The notes beneath the pieces were generated by a model. The model did no database searches. It saw only the letters and a program-made list of their open reading frames with translations, and was not told where the DNA came from. From Massilia sp. R2A-15 (lineage in GTDB: Bacteria > Pseudomonadota > Gammaproteobacteria > Burkholderiales > Burkholderiaceae_D): a stretch of DNA of 64,000 bases. The position numbers and the translations under genes were made by a program. The DNA is taken from assembly GCF_030704305.1 (NCBI RefSeq), contig NZ_CP131935.1:2666001-2730000 (forward strand), in the 5' to 3' direction. Position 1 is the first letter of the stretch. Each line of letters starts with the position of its first letter. Shown here in pieces: positions 29,461 to 37,463 of the stretch.

Positions 29461-29999
29461 GCCTGCACCTCCGGCTGGGGGGCGTGCATCCATGCGGCGT
29501 GCTTCGGCGCCTTGCGGGTCTGGGCCCACTCGTTGAGCATGTCCCACTTCACGGCGTCGAGCTTTTGCATCATGTCGGGCGTGCCTGTGTTGACAGCCAG
29601 TTCGAGGCGGTGGCCGTTCGGGTCGAAGAAGTAGATCGACTTGAAGATGGTGTGGTTGGTCGGACCGATGACTTCAATGCCGTCTGCTTGCAGGCGCTCC
29701 TTGGCGGCCAGCAGTTCGTCCATCGAGCCCACTTCCATCGCCAGGTGCTGGACCCAGGCCGGGGTGTTTTCGTCGCGGCCCATCGCGCTCTGGTTGGGCA
29801 GTTCGAAGAAGGCCAGCACGTTGCCGGCGCCGGCGTCCAGGAAGACGTGCATGTAGGGGTCGGGCGCGCCGGTGGACGGCACCTGATCCTCGGCGATGGC
29901 CAGGATGAAGCCCATGTTCAGATATTTTCCGTACCATTCGACGGTCTGCTTGGCATCGATGCACCGGTAGGCGACGTGATGTATTTTCTGGATGTGCAT
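29457..29999 (-). CDS. VOC (glyoxalase/dioxygenase-like) family protein
   Basis: 180 aa from the ATG at 29999, with GAGGAG about 8 bp upstream. One pair of beta-alpha-beta-beta-beta modules: HIQKIHHVAYRCIDAKQTVE, then VQHLAMEVGSMDELLAAKER and IYFFDPNGHRLELAVNTG. Candidate metal ligands are an early His, HLAME and the terminal Glu in HRLELA. It is translationally coupled to the FAH gene, so a role in the same aromatic catabolic route is likely, but the exact reaction is not known. Confidence 0.8.
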   Translation of the reverse strand: MHIQKIHHVAYRCIDAKQTVEWYGKYLNMGFILAIAEDQVPSTGAPDPYMHVFLDAGAGNVLAFFELPNQSAMGRDENTPAWVQHLAMEVGSMDELLAAKERLQADGIEVIGPTNHTIFKSIYFFDPNGHRLELAVNTGTPDMMQKLDAVKWDMLNEWAQTRKAPKHAAWMHAPQPEVQA

Positions 30000-30070
30000 T
30001 GTGTGCTCCTCTGTATATACCGACATTAGAGTGCAAAACTGGCAATCGTACAAGCCGTCACACGCCAGTC

Positions 30071-30097
30071 GGGGTCTGGTCCTGCGGACCTGACCCC
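30071..30097. repeat. Family A 27-bp palindrome
   Basis: GGGGTCTGGTCC-tgc-GGACCTGACCCC followed by ATTTT, in the divergent gap between the VOC operon and chaC. Its position upstream of both genes shows that not all copies are terminators. Confidence 0.85.
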
Positions 30098-30141
30098 ATT
30101 TTGAAAGCTATAATCGGGGCTCGATTTCGCGGATTCCTCCC

Positions 30142-30705
30142 ATGTCACACAACACCATCGCGATCAACCAGCAGATGGACAAATTCGACGGCCACCACCA
30201 GGTCTGGCTGTTCGGCTACGGCTCGCTGATCTTCAAGGCCGACTTCCCTTTCATCGAGCGGCGGCCGGCCAGTATCTCCGGCTGGACGCGGCGCTTCTGG
30301 CAAGGCTCGCACGATCATCGCGGCACAGCGGAGGCGCCGGGGCGCGTGGTCACACTGGCGCCGGAACCGGGCGCGGTGTGCGCGGGGATGGCGTACCTGG
30401 TCACGCCGGAGGAATTCGCCCATCTGGACCATCGCGAAAAAAACGGCTACCTGCGGCTGGCGATCGAGATATCGTTCGACGAGGGCGGCAGCGAGGAAGG
30501 ACTGGTCTATATCGCCACCGAAGACAACGCGGCGTTCCTGGGCGAAGCGCCGGAGCGCGACATCGCGCGCCAGATCGCCACCTCGGCGGGACCGAGCGGG
30601 CGCAATCGCGATTACCTGGTCGGGCTGGCGGAAGCACTGCGCGCGCTCGGCAAGGACGACGAACACGTGTTCGCCATTGAGCGCCATCTTGCCGATTTCG
30701 AGTGA
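30142..30705 (+). CDS. chaC: Glutathione-specific gamma-glutamylcyclotransferase
   Basis: 187 aa ChaC-type enzyme degrading glutathione to 5-oxoproline and Cys-Gly. The substrate loop VWLFGYGSLIFKADFPFIER (YGSL) is at about 22-40; the catalytic Glu is expected in HLDHREKNGYLR (about 98). The C-terminal GPSGRNRDYLVGLAEALRAL is typical. Stand-alone gene with no strong ribosome site. Confidence 0.88.
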   Translation: MSHNTIAINQQMDKFDGHHQVWLFGYGSLIFKADFPFIERRPASISGWTRRFWQGSHDHRGTAEAPGRVVTLAPEPGAVCAGMAYLVTPEEFAHLDHREKNGYLRLAIEISFDEGGSEEGLVYIATEDNAAFLGEAPERDIARQIATSAGPSGRNRDYLVGLAEALRALGKDDEHVFAIERHLADFE

Positions 30706-30715
30706 ATGGATCGGC

Positions 30716-31234
30716 TCAGTTGCACTCCTCGATGTAGCCTACCGATTTCGCATCACCGCCGACGGCGCCGGCAATGTGGTGGGCGGCAGTGGTGATTCGA
30801 ATTGCCATCCGTCCGTCGGGTGAAGGCAAGGTCCACTCGGTTTCCGATGCGTCATAGGCGCCCGGGGCTTTCGTGGCGGAGGAATACGCCGGCAGCAGCG
30901 AACTTTCGTCGCCACCGATTACTACTCCGCCCCTAATGCGGGCGCCGGTGCGCGACACATCGACGCGCGCCAGTTTGTCGTTGACGAACATCAGGTTGAT
31001 CCCCGGATGTCCCGGCGTCTCCAGATAGTCGCAGAATTCGCTGGCCCGCAGGTCATCGGGTGTGCGCCTCAAGCGCCTCTGCAATTGCGCGTTGGCCTGG
31101 ACGAACGTCATGCCGATTTTCAGCGGGCCCACGCCATCGAAGCGCAAGGTCCAGTCCGCGGCGCTGGCGGGCGGCGTGACGCCGGCCAATGCGCTTGACG
31201 TGGCGAGTGCGATCGCCAGATTCCTGAAGGTCAT
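30716..31234 (-). CDS. Exported protein of unknown function
   Basis: 172 aa from the ATG at 31234; a TTG four codons earlier extends the frame. Signal peptide MTFRNLAIALATSSALAGVT with cleavage near SAA. The mature part has the recurrent pattern DGVGPLKIGMTFVQANAQLQ, a Cys pair (SEFCDYLE and the terminal ECN), then VNDKLARVDVSRTGARIRGG. I have seen this 'GPlkiGMT...A' type in small secreted proteins without assigned function. Monocistronic, convergent with chaC. Confidence 0.6.
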   Translation of the reverse strand: MTFRNLAIALATSSALAGVTPPASAADWTLRFDGVGPLKIGMTFVQANAQLQRRLRRTPDDLRASEFCDYLETPGHPGINLMFVNDKLARVDVSRTGARIRGGVVIGGDESSLLPAYSSATKAPGAYDASETEWTLPSPDGRMAIRITTAAHHIAGAVGGDAKSVGYIEECN

Positions 31235-31308
31235 TCGTTCGCTCAATTCGTTAAGAACATTGCCAGATTAGCACAACGGACTCGGGGGGCACAGGACCAG
31301 CCCCTTCC

Positions 31309-32481
31309 TTAGAACAGGTCGAGCTGGCCGGTGGCGTTGCCGGTTTGCTTGCCGGCCGCCGGCGGCACCACCTGCGGGCGCTTGAATCGGGAAAAATCGA
31401 GCTTTTCGAAGCGCTGTTGGTTGACACCGGCGATGCCTAGCTTCTTCACGGTCTTGGTGAAACGCTGGCGGATCAGGTCGGCCCAGACGCCCTCCCCGTG
31501 CATGCGCTTGGAGAAGTCGCTGTCGTACTCTTTGCCGCCGCGCATTTCGCGCACGCGGTTCATCACGCGCTGGGCGCGGTCCGGGAAATGCGCCTGCAGC
31601 CATTCCTGAAACAGCGGATTGACCTCCCACGGCAGCCGCAGCACCACGTAGTGCGCGCCGATCGCGCCGGCGTCGCGCGCCGCTTCCAGCACTTTTTCCA
31701 GTTCCGGCTCGGTGACGAAGGGGATGATCGGCGCCACGCTGACGCAGACAGGGATGCCCGCTTCGGTCAGCGTGCGGATGGTGCGCAGCCTGCGCGCGGG
31801 GGCCGCCGCGCGCGGCTCGAGCGTGCGCGAAATTTCGGGGTCGAGCGTGGTAATGGTGATCGACGCGATCGCCTGGCGTTTGGCAGCCATCGGCGCGAGA
31901 ATGTCGATGTCGCGCTCGATCAGCGAGGACTTGGTGATCAGCCCGACCGGGTGTTCGCATTCCTGCAGCACTTCGAGCACGCGGCGCGTGAGCCCCAGCT
32001 GGCGTTCGCATGGCTGGTAGGCGTCGGTGTTGACGCCGAGGGCGATCGATTCGGGCACGTACGACGGTCGCGCGAGTTCGCGCCGAAGCAGTTCGGGCGC
32101 GTTGACCTTGGCGAACAGGCGGGTTTCGAAGTCGAGGCCGGGCGACAAGCCGAGGTAGCTGTGCGTCGGGCGGGCGAAGCAGTAGATGCAGCCATGCTCG
32201 CAGCCGCGGTACGGATTGAGCGAGACGTTGAAGGGAATGTCGGGCGAGGCGTTGCGGCTGAGGATGGTCTTGGCGTATTCGTCGGTAACCTGGGTTTTGA
32301 AGGGTTTTCCTTCGCCGTCTTCTTCGTCATGGACCCAGCCGTCGTCGAAATCTTCGCGGGCGTTGACTTCATAGCGGCCCTGCACGTTCGAGACGGCGCC
32401 TCGCCCTTTTCGCGGCGCGAGCGGCTTCGGCGGCAGCATCACCTGCCCTTCGAAATCCTTATCGCTGTCCCTGTCGGCCAT
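31309..32481 (-). CDS. PA0069-family radical SAM protein
   Basis: 390 aa from the ATG at 32481 (AAGGTG upstream). An ATG at 32505 extends the frame but lies inside the LexA box, so it is unlikely. The SAM cluster motif is RGCEHGCIYCFARPTHSY (CxxxCxxC, about 95-102). The layout FNVSLNPYRGCEHGCIYC ... GVNTDAYQPCER ... GLITKSSLIERDIDIL matches the SplB-related Rv2578c/PA0069 group. A LexA box lies immediately upstream, suggesting an SOS-induced, possibly DNA-repair function. Confidence 0.88.
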   Translation of the reverse strand: MADRDSDKDFEGQVMLPPKPLAPRKGRGAVSNVQGRYEVNAREDFDDGWVHDEEDGEGKPFKTQVTDEYAKTILSRNASPDIPFNVSLNPYRGCEHGCIYCFARPTHSYLGLSPGLDFETRLFAKVNAPELLRRELARPSYVPESIALGVNTDAYQPCERQLGLTRRVLEVLQECEHPVGLITKSSLIERDIDILAPMAAKRQAIASITITTLDPEISRTLEPRAAAPARRLRTIRTLTEAGIPVCVSVAPIIPFVTEPELEKVLEAARDAGAIGAHYVVLRLPWEVNPLFQEWLQAHFPDRAQRVMNRVREMRGGKEYDSDFSKRMHGEGVWADLIRQRFTKTVKKLGIAGVNQQRFEKLDFSRFKRPQVVPPAAGKQTGNATGQLDLF

Positions 32482-32495
32482 CGCGGCACCTTGAA

Positions 32496-32515
32496 TACTG
32501 TACAAACATACAGTA
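32496..32515. promoter_or_regulatory. LexA (SOS) box
   Basis: TACTGTACAAACATACAGTA is an almost perfect 20-bp LexA operator (CTGT-N8-ACAG with symmetric TA flanks). It sits 15 bp upstream of the radical SAM start and downstream of the DTW gene stop, so it belongs to the radical SAM gene. Confidence 0.85.
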
Positions 32516-32560
32516 TGTTACGCCGGGTGAAGCGACAATTCAAGCGGCGCACGCGAAAAT

Positions 32561-32587
32561 GGGGTCAGGTCCGCGGGACCAGACCCC
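32561..32587. repeat. Family A palindrome overlapping the DTW gene 3' end
   Basis: GGGGTCAGGTCC-gcg-GGACCAGACCCC. The DTW reading frame runs into it and stops at 32565-32567, so the last residues RGLVPRT are encoded by the repeat. Confidence 0.85.
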
Positions 32588-33149
32588 GGCTGGCATACGA
32601 CGCCTGCTGGTCAACGAAGCCGTCGAATGCCGCCAGCAAAGGGGCCAACGGCGCTTCGCTGCCTTCGAGGCGCATCAGCGCATACACCGTCGCTTCCATG
32701 CTGGAGAGCTGGTTCGGCGCGTGCGCCTTGCGGATGCGGTAGTGGGACTCGGGCATGCCTTCCAGCGCGAGCCGCGGCAAGGTTTGCAGCAGCGGGTTCA
32801 GGTGCAGCATCTTGCGGCTCTTGCGCCAAGTGCCATCGAGCACGACCAGGCGCAAATTCGACGGCGCGCAGACTTCCGCGGGGTGATCGGCGCCGGGATA
32901 CAACAAGACCGGACTGCGGCCGCCCGCGTACAGCAGTGCGGCCAGTTCATCGGGGTCGAAGGCTTCGCCGGTGACCATCACGCTGCCGGGAAGGCTCAGG
33001 TGCAGCAGGCGCGCGCTGCCTTTTGCGTTGTGGACTTCGAGGGGATGCTGCAGGATCAGGACTTCAACCTGCGCGGCGGTCGGGGCGATCCAGCGGCAGA
33101 TGCAGGTGGCTTGGGGACGCAGGCAGGTCGAACAGGTGGGACGGGTCAT
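32565..33149 (-). CDS. DTW-domain tRNA-uridine aminocarboxypropyltransferase
   Basis: 194 aa. Zinc-type Cys cluster at the N-terminus (CSTCLRPQATCICRW), then VEVLILQHPLEVHNAKGSAR and the DTW signature LVVLDGTWRKSRKMLHLNP (D-G-T-W). C-terminal YRIRKAHAPNQLSSMEATVY follows the TapT/TuaA pattern. It transfers the aminocarboxypropyl group of SAM to a tRNA uridine (acp3U). The C-terminal seven residues derive from a family A repeat, which also provides the stop. Confidence 0.88.
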   Translation of the reverse strand: MTRPTCSTCLRPQATCICRWIAPTAAQVEVLILQHPLEVHNAKGSARLLHLSLPGSVMVTGEAFDPDELAALLYAGGRSPVLLYPGADHPAEVCAPSNLRLVVLDGTWRKSRKMLHLNPLLQTLPRLALEGMPESHYRIRKAHAPNQLSSMEATVYALMRLEGSEAPLAPLLAAFDGFVDQQASYASRGLVPRT

Positions 33150-33168
33150 CGACGCAGCATAACAAAAT

Positions 33169-33195
33169 GGGGGCAGGCCCGCAGAACCGCCCCCC
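33169..33195. repeat. Family A palindrome, degenerate
   Basis: GGGGGCAGGCCC-gca-GAACCGCCCCC between the DTW gene and the chemoreceptor gene. GGTC/GACC arms are altered to GGCC-like forms. Confidence 0.7.
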
Positions 33196-33203
33196 TGAAG
33201 CGC

Positions 33204-34892
33204 TTAGAACTCCTCCCAGGCTTCGTCGGCCACGGCCATCGCGGGAGCCGGTTTGCGTGCCACTGGCTGGACCACTGCGGGGCGGGCAACGTGGCGCAGC
33301 GCCGGCCTAGCCGTGCTGGCGATGCGCGCTTCGATGCGGGACGCGGCCGCCGGCTGGCTCAGCTTGAACACGCCGACCACTTCCGACAGGCGCGCGGACT
33401 GCTCCTGCATCGACGCTGCGGCAGCAGCGGCCTCCTCTACCAGCGCGGCGTTCTGCTGGGTGACCGCGTCCATCTGGGTGATGGCCTGGTTGACCTGCTC
33501 GATGCCGTCGCGCTGCTCGTCGCTGGCGGTGGTGATTTCGTTCATGATGCTGGTCACGCGGCCGATGCTGGCGACCACCTCGGCCATCGTCTTGCCGGCC
33601 TGGTCGACCAGGCGCGAACCGTTGTCGACCTTTTCGACCGAATCGCCGATCAGGGTCTTGATCTCCTTGGCCGCCGCCGCGCTGCGCTGGGCCAGGTTGC
33701 GCACTTCCGATGCGACGACCGCGAAGCCGCGGCCCTGCTCGCCGGCGCGCGCCGCTTCCACCGCGGCGTTCAGTGCGAGGATATTGGTCTGGAAGGCGAT
33801 GCCGTCGATGACGCTGATGATGTCGACGATCTTGCGCGACGACTCGTTGATGGAGCCCATCGTCGCCACCACTTCCGAGACAACCGTGCCGCCCTTGGTG
33901 GCCACCGTCGATGCAGCAATCGCCAGCTGGTTGGCCTGGCGCGCATTGTCGGCGTTGAACTTGACGGTCGAAGTCAGCTCTTCCATCGACGAGGCGGTTT
34001 CCTCCAGCGAGCTGGCCTGTTCTTCGGTGCGCGAGGACAGGTCCATGTTGCCGCTGGCGATTTCGCTCGACGCCATGCTGATGGTCTCGGTGCCGCTGCG
34101 GACCTGGCCGACGATGCCGACCAGGCTGTCGTTCATGGCTTTGAGAGCGGCCATCAGCTTGCCGGTTTCGTCGGTGCTGGTGACTTCGATCTCGCTGGTC
34201 AGGTCGCCCGCCGACACGGTTTGCGCGACGCGCACCGCTTCATAAATCGGCCCGGTGATCGAACGGCTGATCAGCCAGGCGCAGGCCGCGCCGATCAGGA
34301 TGCCCAGCGCGCCCAGCGCCAGGACCAGCCGGCGTCCGCTCTGGTATTGCGCCGACACCAGCGCGGCGGTGTCGTCGAGCAGCTTGCGCTGCGCCACCGA
34401 CAATTTGGCCAGCGCATCGAGATAGGCCTCGCGCTTGCCGACCATTTCCTTGCTGTAGATATCCCTGGCGGCGTCGATCTCGCCGGCCGCCTTGTGCTTG
34501 AACACCTGTGCGCGCGCCGCGGTGTAGGCGCTGCGGGTCGACAGCACATCGGCCACCAGCGCCTTGCCGACCGGATCCTCCACCTCCTTGACCAGGAAGT
34601 TCTGCACTTCGGTGGCGCGCGCGGACGACTTTTTCATCTGGTCTTCGACCGCCTTCTGCTCGCCGGCGTCGGCGGCAAGCCAGGCTGCGGTGGTGCGCGC
34701 AGCATTGACTTCGACAACTTGCTGCCATTCGTCGATCAGGCGTTCGTTGCGCACTTTTTCGGCGATCAGGTCGTCGGTCATCGCGCTCGCCGTCTGCATG
34801 CGCCAGACCGCGATCATGCTCAGCGCCACGAGCAAGGAAAGCACGATGGCAAAGCCCAGCGCCAGGCGGGTACCGATATTCATGTTTTTCAT
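33204..34892 (-). CDS. Methyl-accepting chemotaxis protein
   Basis: 562 aa from the ATG at 34892 (others at 34883 and a TTG at 34904). First TM at about 8-30 ([20 protein letters not shown]), a four-helix-bundle-type periplasmic domain rich in Ala/Lys to about 185, second [22 protein letters not shown], then HAMP and signalling domain with the hairpin tip [20 protein letters not shown] and [20 protein letters not shown]. The C-terminus [10 protein letters not shown] ends in a W-x-x-F pentapeptide like the NWETF docking site for CheR/CheB. Ligand unknown. No che genes nearby. Confidence 0.93.
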   Translation of the reverse strand: MKNMNIGTRLALGFAIVLSLLVALSMIAVWRMQTASAMTDDLIAEKVRNERLIDEWQQVVEVNAARTTAAWLAADAGEQKAVEDQMKKSSARATEVQNFLVKEVEDPVGKALVADVLSTRSAYTAARAQVFKHKAAGEIDAARDIYSKEMVGKREAYLDALAKLSVAQRKLLDDTAALVSAQYQSGRRLVLALGALGILIGAACAWLISRSITGPIYEAVRVAQTVSAGDLTSEIEVTSTDETGKLMAALKAMNDSLVGIVGQVRSGTETISMASSEIASGNMDLSSRTEEQASSLEETASSMEELTSTVKFNADNARQANQLAIAASTVATKGGTVVSEVVATMGSINESSRKIVDIISVIDGIAFQTNILALNAAVEAARAGEQGRGFAVVASEVRNLAQRSAAAAKEIKTLIGDSVEKVDNGSRLVDQAGKTMAEVVASIGRVTSIMNEITTASDEQRDGIEQVNQAITQMDAVTQQNAALVEEAAAAAASMQEQSARLSEVVGVFKLSQPAAASRIEARIASTARPALRHVARPAVVQPVARKPAPAMAVADEAWEEF

Positions 34893-35021
34893 AGCGGATA
34901 TCAAAATGCTGAATGGAAATTCTATCCTAGCAGCAATCTTTGATTCCCGTCAGCAATTTTCCATAGCCTTGGGTTATTGCGCAACAACCGTATCAGTTGT
35001 TGCATAGAGACAAAAATGATG

Positions 35022-36389
35022 CTAAGGCAATGTTGTCATCCATGCCCCGCCAAGCGCGCGGTAGAGGTCCACATGCGCGGCGAGCAGGCTGGCGCGCAAC
35101 TGCAGCACCGCCACGTCAGCGCTGAAGGAGCTGCGCTGGGCGTCGAGTTCTTCCAGGTAGGAGGCGTAGCCGTTGGCGTAGCGGTTGTGCGCGACCCGCA
35201 GCACTTCGGCCGACGCCTGGCGGCGCTGGACGGCCTGCGCCAGCTGCTCGTCCAGGCGCTGCAACGCCGTCAGCGCGTTGTCCGTGTCGGCGAAGGCGTT
35301 GCGCACCACGGTTTCGTAAGCGATCACGGCGCGGTCGCGCTGGGACGCCGCGATGCCGGCCTGGGCGCGCAGCCGACCGCCGTCGAACAGGGGCGCCAGC
35401 ACGCTGCCGCCGATGCTCCACAACAGGTAGGGGGAACGCAGCAGCTGGCTGATGCTGGAGGCCTGCAGGCCGCTCGATGCGGTCAGCCGGATCGACGGCA
35501 GCAACTGGGCGCGCGCCGCGGCCAGGCTGGCGTCGGCCGCGGCGACGGCGCGCTCGGCCTGGGCAATGTCGGGCCGCCGGCGCAGCAGTTCGGACGGCAG
35601 GCCGGGTGCGATGGCCGGCGCGGCCAGGGCATCGAGCGCAGCGCCCCGCGAAATGGCGCCGGGGCTCGCGCCGACAAGCACGGACAGCGCGTTCTCCTGC
35701 TGCGCGATCGCGCGTTCGAGCTGGGGCACGACGGCAGCGGTGACGTGGTACTCGGCCTGCGCCTGCGCCCAATCCAGGCGCGAGCTGTAGCCCACGTCGA
35801 ACTGGCGCTTTGCCAGCGCGAGCGAACGCTCGCGCGACGCCAGTGTCGCTTGCGCCAGCGCCAGCTGGGCGTCCAGGCCGCGCAGGTTCAGGTAGCCCGA
35901 TGCGGTGCTGGCGGCGACCGATAATGCAGTGGCGCCGGCCAGCGCCTGCTGCGACTGCAGGTCGGCGCGCGCCGCCGCAGTGGTGCTGGCCAGCTTGCCG
36001 AAGAGGTCAAGTTCATAGCTGGCCTGCAAGCTGCCGTTCAGCGAAGTTCCCTCGACCGGCGTGCCGAAGGGACCGATCACGCGCGCCCGCGCGGGCGTGA
36101 CGGCGGCGTTCAGCGCAGGCCCTTGCGCGCCCGCGGCGATGGTCACCCTGTCCCGATATTCCTGCAGCCGCGCGGCGGCGATGCGCACGTCGCCGTTATG
36201 CGCCAGCGCGCGCTGCACGAGCTGATTGAGCACCGGGTCGCCGAAAGCGCCCCACCACAGCGCCTCGGGCTGCGCGCCGGGCCCGACCTGGCTGCGCCAC
36301 GCGGCCGGCACTTCCAGCGTGGAGGCCGGCGGCGGAGCGGTCGTCGCGGCGCAGCCGGCCAGCGCCAGCAGGCACACCAGCGCCTTCAT
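35022..36389 (-). CDS. NodT/OprM-family outer membrane efflux lipoprotein
   Basis: 455 aa. MKALVCLLALAGCAAT gives a lipobox LAGC (Cys13). TolC-like duplicated structure: VLNQLVQRALAHNGDVRIAA ... ARLQEYRDRV and PSELLRRRPDIAQAERAVAA (the NodT hallmark LLxRRPDI). GGSVLAPLFDGGRLRAQA is the second-half landmark. Outer-membrane channel for the EmrA/EmrB-like pump encoded upstream; start overlaps that gene's stop by ATGA. Confidence 0.93.
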   Translation of the reverse strand: MKALVCLLALAGCAATTAPPPASTLEVPAAWRSQVGPGAQPEALWWGAFGDPVLNQLVQRALAHNGDVRIAAARLQEYRDRVTIAAGAQGPALNAAVTPARARVIGPFGTPVEGTSLNGSLQASYELDLFGKLASTTAAARADLQSQQALAGATALSVAASTASGYLNLRGLDAQLALAQATLASRERSLALAKRQFDVGYSSRLDWAQAQAEYHVTAAVVPQLERAIAQQENALSVLVGASPGAISRGAALDALAAPAIAPGLPSELLRRRPDIAQAERAVAAADASLAAARAQLLPSIRLTASSGLQASSISQLLRSPYLLWSIGGSVLAPLFDGGRLRAQAGIAASQRDRAVIAYETVVRNAFADTDNALTALQRLDEQLAQAVQRRQASAEVLRVAHNRYANGYASYLEELDAQRSSFSADVAVLQLRASLLAAHVDLYRALGGAWMTTLP

Positions 36390-37462
36390 GGCTGCCTGCC
36401 GCGCGCGGCCGTGTCGATGCTGGCAACGACCGACATGCCGGGCCGCAGGCGCGCAGCCAGCGGCTGGTTCGGGTCGAGGCTGATGCGCACCGGGATGCGC
36501 TGGGCGATCTTGACGTAGTTGCCGGTCGCGTTGTCGGGCGTGAGCACGGAAAATTCCGAACCGGTGGCCGGCGAGATGCGCTCGACGTGGCCGCGCAGCT
36601 TCGCGTTGTTCAATGCGTCCACCGTCATCGTGGCCGGCTGGCCGACGGCGACTCCGGCCATCTGGGTTTCCTTCAGGTTGGCGATCACCCACAGCTGATC
36701 CGGGACTATCGCGGTGACCTGCGCGCCAGCGTTGACGTAGGCGCCCTGCCGCACGCCGACCTGGCCAAGCTGGCCGTCGCGCGGCGCCGTCACGCGGGTG
36801 TTGGACAGGTCGATCTCGGCCAGCTGCAGCGCCGCCTCGGCGCCGGCCACCGCCGCTTCGAGCGAGCCGCGGCCGACCGCCACGGCCTGCAGGTTGGCGC
36901 GCGCGATGTCCAGCGCCGCCTGGGCCTGCGCGCCGCCGGCCACGCTTTGCGCGCGGGCGGCGCGGGTCTGGTCGCGTTCGCGCGCCGACAGCGAGCCGTC
37001 GGCCGCCAGCTCCTCGACGCGGCGCGAATCGGCGGCGGCGCGCAGCGCCTGGGCGTTGGCGTTGGCCAGCGCCGCCTGGTTCTGGCGGATGGTCGCTTCG
37101 GCGGTGCTGCGCTGCTGCCGTGAGTTGGCCAGCGCCGCCTTGGCCGCGGCCAGCTGCGCCCTGGCCTGGTCCACTTTCTGGCGGTAGATGCGGTCGTCGA
37201 TGCGCATCAGCAGATCGCCCTTGCGCACCTGCTGGAAGTCCTGCACCGGCACCTCGACGACGTAGCCGGACAGCTGCGGGCTGATGATTGTCACCTGGCC
37301 GCGCACCAGCGCGTTTTCGGTGCTCTGGATGGTGCTGTGGAACGGCGGAAGGTTCCAGGCGTACAGCACGACCAGTACGCCGGCCAGCGCGATGGCGATG
37401 AAGATCATCGCGCTGAACCAGATCTTGCTGCGCGATTTTTCGGGAGGAATCGGGGCTTTCAT
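36386..37462 (-). CDS. EmrA-type membrane fusion protein (HlyD family)
   Basis: 358 aa. One N-terminal TM (IWFSAMIFIAIALAGVLVVLYAW), lipoyl half-motifs STENALVRGQVTIISPQLSG and LSNTRVTAPRDGQLGQVGVR, separated by an Ala/Gln-rich coiled-coil hairpin (about 80-200). Bridges the inner-membrane MFS pump and the outer-membrane channel. One bp after the MFS gene, ATGA overlap with the channel gene. Confidence 0.94.
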   Translation of the reverse strand: MKAPIPPEKSRSKIWFSAMIFIAIALAGVLVVLYAWNLPPFHSTIQSTENALVRGQVTIISPQLSGYVVEVPVQDFQQVRKGDLLMRIDDRIYRQKVDQARAQLAAAKAALANSRQQRSTAEATIRQNQAALANANAQALRAAADSRRVEELAADGSLSARERDQTRAARAQSVAGGAQAQAALDIARANLQAVAVGRGSLEAAVAGAEAALQLAEIDLSNTRVTAPRDGQLGQVGVRQGAYVNAGAQVTAIVPDQLWVIANLKETQMAGVAVGQPATMTVDALNNAKLRGHVERISPATGSEFSVLTPDNATGNYVKIAQRIPVRISLDPNQPLAARLRPGMSVVASIDTAARGRQP

Positions 37463-37463
37463 G

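Noticed and set aside
36390-36692. N-terminal extension of the efflux channel frame to 36692
   Set aside because: The extension is antisense-like Arg/Pro-rich text; the lipoprotein signal at 36389 fixes the start.
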